Assembly: GCA_913062835.1 (NCBI GenBank)
Contig: CAJXXD010000071.1
Coordinates: forward strand, 1-5,744
Length of the DNA: 5,744 bases
Reading direction: 5' to 3'
From: an uncultured Gammaproteobacteria bacterium
Lineage (GTDB): Bacteria > Pseudomonadota > Gammaproteobacteria > Pseudomonadales > Litorivicinaceae
In this document: piece by piece, positions 1 to 5,744 of the stretch
Position numbering within the stretch: position 1 is the stretch's first letter
How the letters are laid out: every line of letters starts with the position of its first letter
Position numbers and translations under genes: made by a program
Notes under the pieces: generated by a model
Databases searched by the model: none
What the model saw: the letters and a program-made list of their open reading frames with translations, nothing else
Told to the model about the DNA's origin: nothing

Positions 1-2568
<2,568 letters not shown>

Positions 2569-2576
<8 letters not shown>

Positions 2577-4527
2577 TTCCGTGGCGGATAAGGTCTCGAC
2601 GGAAGAAACGATCCGGCGCCAGTGCGTCTCGCACTGTACTCGACACAGGAATGATCTCTCCGCAGATTTGACTGGCTAAGATCTCTGCGGTCATCGGGGC
2701 GGTTAGTGTGCCACGAGATCCCTGTGCAGCCAGAACGTATAGCCCGGGTAGATAAGGCAACGGTGAGCTCGGTTGGTAGGTGGCATCTTGAGCGAGCGGC
2801 TTCAGTGGTTCTAACCAAGCGCTCGGATCGGCCATTGCACCGACCAAGGGTGCGTAGTCCGGAGTCGAGGCTCTCAGACTGACCCGGTTGCCCAGAATGT
2901 CCTCGTGTGAGAACGCCGGGGTCTTAAACAGCGCATTGGTCCGTTCTAAGTTATCCAAATCGTCCTTCGAAGAGGGCGTCAGATCCGTGCTGTTGGGGGC
3001 ATAGGTGGCGCCACAAGTGGTTTCCCCATGGGTGCCCGGCGCCACATAGGCGCTGCCGCTTAGGGGCACTCTAAGTGGAATAGATTCTCGAACACGAGTT
3101 ATTTGCCCTCGGATCGCCTTCAGGTTCAAAGGCATGGCGCAAAATGACTGAGCTTCGCCGGCATTGGCCCAGACCAAGGTGTGGGTGGCATGCGTGATCG
3201 TTTTTTGCTGTGCATTGAGGAGGGTCAGATGGTGACGTGTATCCTGAATTTCTGCTGACAACACCTGATGATAGGTCCTGACCTCGATACCGGGATACGT
3301 CAATAACCAACGCACCAGAGCCTTCGGATGCATCCAGCCTGCACGCGGAATCCATAAGCCGCCTGAGCTGAGTGCTATGCCTGCTAACTCACTGGCTTGG
3401 TCTCCTGAAATTGCCTCGCATATGCCGGGGTTGTGTCCCACGGCATCGATTAGCTTCTGTTGCTGCATGGCCACCTGTTCGGTTTGTGCTGCAATCAATA
3501 ATCCACTGGGATGCCAAAGCCCCGCCGGTGCGTCTTTTAGCCAGTTGGCCAAATGCATTAAAGCTTGGAGTTGCATGAGACTGGCCGGGGTGGCCTCGAC
3601 GCTTAATTTGGCATAGGCGATCCCTTGGGGGTTGCCCGATGCGCCTTCGCCCGGTTGATGGCGTTCAAAGACCGTCACAGTGACTCCCCGTTCGGCGAGT
3701 TTCCGAGCCATCCAGGCACCTGAGAGGCCGGCGCCCACAACGGTCGCGGTTCGAGGTGCCTGACGCGCAGGCGGCGGGCCCCAGACGTCAGGCGTCGGTA
3801 AGGCGGTCGGTGCATACTGCCCGCACAATCGTTCGCGTTTTCCTCCGAATCCTGGGACCTTCTGTGTGGAGAATCCGACCGATTCCAGCCCTTGACGGAC
3901 GGCGGTGGCGGCAGTGTAAGTGCTCAAACGAGCACCGGGTCTAGAGCAGCCAGCGATCGCTTGATAGGGCTTGTCGGTCCATATTGACGGATTGCGGTTG
4001 GGGGAGAAGCCATCGAGACACCAGCCATCGAAGGGTCCAGAGAGGCCTGCGAAAACGGACTCGGCGTCTTGATAATGAAGGTCTAATACAATCCGTCCAT
4101 CGGCGAAGATCCGCCGATGCGGGCAGGCCACAGCATCCGGCCAATTGGCTCTAAGTGCAGCCAATAGCGGCTGGCAATCACTTGGCCAAGAGAGCGATTG
4201 CCACAGAGCTTCCAGTTGGGTCTGACTCAGTGGGTAGCGTTCACAGCTCACCCATTGCAACCGCGCGCCAGCCGGCGCATGGGACAAAAAACAGGCACTG
4301 GCCATGATAAAACTGAGTCCCGCACCGAATCCGGTTTCCCCGATGCGCAGAACCTGTCCTGATTCGAGGCGTCGAATCTGCTCGGGCAGTGCCAAACCCT
4401 CAACAAAAATGGCCTGGCGTTCGCCTAGGGGGTCAGTCATGGAGAAATACGCATCGTCAAACCGGTCAGAAATCCACTGAGAGGTGGACGACAGTGTGGC
4501 CGGTTCGACTCGTGGATAGGCTCTCAC
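2569..4527 (-). CDS. mnmC: Bifunctional tRNA 5-methylaminomethyl-2-thiouridine synthesis protein MnmC
   Basis: Cytoplasmic enzyme performing the last two steps of mnm5s2U34 formation in tRNA. The FAD-dependent C-terminal half converts cmnm5(s2)U34 to nm5(s2)U34, and the SAM-dependent N-terminal half methylates that to mnm5(s2)U34. Seen: RDFDD-like RFDDAYFS (22-29); SAM-binding loop GETGFGAGLSF (63-73); LDGFSPNRNPSIW (171-183); KVPGFGGKRERLCG (223-236), closing the methyltransferase domain; a Pro-rich linker (about 241-258); the Rossmann FAD motif GxGxxG at 265-270, with acidic E288 ending the second strand; GEGASGNPQG (293-302); and the C-terminal AAQGSRGTLTAPMTAEILA (600-618). The 652 aa compare with 668 in E. 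coli, so both domains appear intact. Start: GTG, supported by N-terminal alignment (RAYPRVEPATL against KHYSIQPANL) and by a GTGA overlap with the upstream SH3 gene. No good Shine-Dalgarno sequence is visible, so translation probably depends on coupling. It is the last gene of the minus-strand operon. Confidence 0.97.
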
Positions 4528-5171
4528 AATCCGCTTGACGTCCGAGTGCGTCTCAGTCGCGGCAGTACGAAGCCCAAGAGGATGCCGATTCCGAGCGTTA
4601 GGGCACCCATGCCAAACCAGGTCTTGGCTGAGTCATCTTTGGCAATAAGTCGCTCGGCTTTGAGACGTTCATTGTCAGACAGTAGTACCTGACGCTCGGT
4701 TTCTAACGCCAGCAGTCTGTCTCTGAGCGACAGGGCATCGTCACCGGCCAATTGGGCGAGGGCGGCCTCGCTGGCTTGAGCTCGAGCCTCCAATTCTGAA
4801 GTCTGCGAATTTTGTAGTTCAAGCTCGGCTTCGACACGGCTCAGTTCGGCACGAAGTTCACTCACGGTCTGCTCAGCGGCTTTCAGTGATTGCTCAACGG
4901 CGCGTAACCTATTTTGCGCGGGCTCAGTGTCCATGACATAACGGGTCAATACGAAGCCTTCTTGTCCGTTGGCATCTTGAATTTTTGAATACCCAGAAGC
5001 CAGGGATTCAATCACGGTGATGTCGCTGCCTGCGGGCAGAAAACGAAGGATTCGATACTCTTGCGAGTCACCCGAGCGCACTGGGACCTCTAATGCGTCC
5101 GTGATGAAACTGGCCAGTGCCTGCGAGGGCATCCAGAGCGCACACACCCAAACGAGAAGAGTGTGACGCAT
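4524..5171 (-). CDS. YgiM-like SH3 domain protein with coiled coil and C-terminal membrane anchor (TIGR04211 type)
   Basis: A 215-aa protein of the gammaproteobacterial family typified by E. coli YgiM (206 aa); molecular function unknown. Seen: a Sec signal peptide (1-20, ending QALA, likely cleavage before S21); a bacterial SH3 domain (about 25-83, with VPVRSGDSQEYRIL and the late GQEGFVLTRYV matching the family pattern); a long heptad-rich, Glu/Leu/Ala-rich coiled coil (about 84-178); one transmembrane helix (about 184-204, WFGMGALTLGIGILLGFVLP); and a short basic tail RLRRTR (205-210). Expected topology: SH3 and coiled coil in the periplasm, anchored in the inner membrane, with the tail in the cytoplasm. 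Bacterial SH3 domains often bind cell-wall peptides, so a cell-wall sensing or scaffolding role is plausible but unproven. Start: ATG overlapping the yciB stop as TAATG, with GAGG 9 nt upstream. Its stop overlaps the mnmC start. The order SH3 domain, coiled coil, TM, basic tail is the same as in YgiM. Confidence 0.92.
   Translation of the reverse strand: MRHTLLVWVCALWMPSQALASFITDALEVPVRSGDSQEYRILRFLPAGSDITVIESLASGYSKIQDANGQEGFVLTRYVMDTEPAQNRLRAVEQSLKAAEQTVSELRAELSRVEAELELQNSQTSELEARAQASEAALAQLAGDDALSLRDRLLALETERQVLLSDNERLKAERLIAKDDSAKTWFGMGALTLGIGILLGFVLPRLRRTRTSSGL
4525..4540 (-). promoter_or_regulatory. GTGA stop/start overlap with weak Shine-Dalgarno before mnmC
   Basis: The mnmC GTG (4527-4525) shares its last two bases with the SH3 gene's TGA (4526-4524). 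Upstream reads CGTCAAGCGGATT, in which the only purine-rich core (CGGA) lies just 2 nt from the start, too close to work well. The overlap therefore probably decides initiation through re-use of ribosomes finishing the SH3 gene. Confidence 0.6.
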
Positions 5172-5728
5172 TAGGAAGCGCCTCGGTCTGACTCATCGGT
5201 TTCTGTTGCGTGGCGACTGATCCATAGACCTTGTGCAATTAGGAAGGCAAATGTAAGACCCAGCATGCCAAACAACTTGAAGTTGACCCAGACCGCTTCG
5301 GAGAACGTGTAGGCCACCACGAGATTGATGATTCCTGAAAAGACAAAGAATGCGATCCAGGCCCAGGACAAACCGACCCACTTCGCTTTTGGCAACGTCA
5401 GGGCATGACCTAGGATGCGCTCCACCAGCGGTTTATCGCCGATGAAATGACTGCCAAGAAAGGCCAGCGCAAATAACCCATTGACCACGGTCGGCTTCCA
5501 CATAATGAACCACCCGTCGTTTAGTACTACGGTTGCACCCCCTAGAATCACCACCAAAGCCAACGTGGCCAATGCCATCTTCTCGACTTTTTTGGTCAGC
5601 CAGTAGGTGACCGCTACCTGAACGATGGTTACCGGAATCAATACGGCGGTTGCGATGATCAAGTCGCCGGTCACCTTATACACGCCAAAAAAGATCAGGA
5701 TCGGTAGAAAATCGAGTAACAGTTTCAT
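5171..5728 (-). CDS. yciB: Inner-membrane septation/envelope protein YciB (IspZ family)
   Basis: Polytopic inner-membrane protein of 185 aa (E. coli YciB 179 aa), linked in the literature to cell division and envelope integrity; its biochemical activity is unknown. Seen: the family's opening LLDFLPILIFF (4-14); KKVEKMALAT (46-55); the signature FIMWKPTVVNGLFALAF (74-90) followed by HFIGDKPLVERILG (94-107); TLPKAKW (111-117); and IWVNFK-like VWVNFKLFG (146-154). Five or six hydrophobic segments fit the family (about 5-18, 23-43, 52-69, 79-96, 120-141, 150-170), then a short hydrophilic tail. Start: ATG with AGGA 7 nt upstream. It is the first gene visible in the minus-strand operon, followed by the SH3 gene (TAATG overlap) and mnmC. 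The promoter is outside the window. Confidence 0.97.
   Translation of the reverse strand: MKLLLDFLPILIFFGVYKVTGDLIIATAVLIPVTIVQVAVTYWLTKKVEKMALATLALVVILGGATVVLNDGWFIMWKPTVVNGLFALAFLGSHFIGDKPLVERILGHALTLPKAKWVGLSWAWIAFFVFSGIINLVVAYTFSEAVWVNFKLFGMLGLTFAFLIAQGLWISRHATETDESDRGAS
5181..5184 (-). promoter_or_regulatory. Ribosome binding site for the SH3 gene, inside the yciB 3' end
   Basis: On the minus strand GAGG (5184-5181) lies 9 nt before the ATG at 5171. That ATG overlaps the yciB TAA by one base (TAATG). This supports the chosen start and fits termination-reinitiation coupling. Confidence 0.7.
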
Positions 5729-5735
5729 CGGGTCA

Positions 5736-5739
5736 TCCT
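5736..5739 (-). promoter_or_regulatory. Ribosome binding site for yciB
   Basis: AGGA (5739-5736, minus strand) lies 7 nt before the yciB ATG at 5728. It falls in the 16-nt stretch between yciB and the window edge, the only clearly noncoding bases here. Whether yciB begins the operon or follows another gene cannot be seen. Confidence 0.75.
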
Positions 5740-5744
5740 AAAGA

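Noticed and set aside
3372..3616. Plus-strand frames opposite mnmC (68 and 79 codons)
   Set aside because: Antisense to the conserved FAD domain of MnmC, with Cys/Trp/Pro-rich products lacking any motif.
5725..5736. Mini-ORF ATG-ACC-CGA-TGA before yciB (minus strand)
   Set aside because: Three sense codons overlapping the yciB ATG. It could equally be the tail of an upstream gene, and nothing supports a regulatory leader peptide.

Overview
The window is almost entirely coding and looks like ordinary core chromosome of a gammaproteobacterium. The main evidence is the fused, two-domain MnmC, a YgiM-type SH3/coiled-coil/membrane protein, and a ligA and yciB that both align closely with the E. 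coli proteins from memory. By eye the GC content is moderate (mid-50s percent) and similar across all five genes. I cannot name a genus from the sequence alone.

Left half, plus strand: the window opens inside ligA (NAD+-dependent DNA ligase), which lacks only about eight N-terminal codons at the window edge. Its stop overlaps by 4 nt (ATGA) the start of a short lipoprotein gene with a lytic-transglycosylase/lysozyme-like fold signature.

Right half, minus strand, read from high to low coordinates: yciB (inner-membrane septation/envelope protein), then a YgiM-like SH3 protein, then mnmC (bifunctional enzyme completing mnm5s2U34 in tRNA). The junctions are TAATG (1 nt overlap) and GTGA (4 nt overlap), so the three genes almost certainly form one transcript with translational coupling. 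Its promoter lies beyond the right edge.

The two transcription units converge and their stop codons overlap by 8 bp (2569-2576). The only clearly noncoding sequence is the 16 nt leader in front of yciB, which holds its ribosome binding site.

Functionally the window mixes housekeeping (DNA joining, tRNA wobble modification) with envelope genes (a putative peptidoglycan-acting lipoprotein, a periplasmic SH3 protein, YciB). I see no mobile element, CRISPR array, tRNA or rRNA gene, toxin-antitoxin pair or defence system, and no convincing undescribed system. The points most worth a second look are the uncharacterised lipoprotein coupled to ligA, the YciB-SH3-MnmC operon, and the overlapping convergent gene ends with two competing small hairpins.
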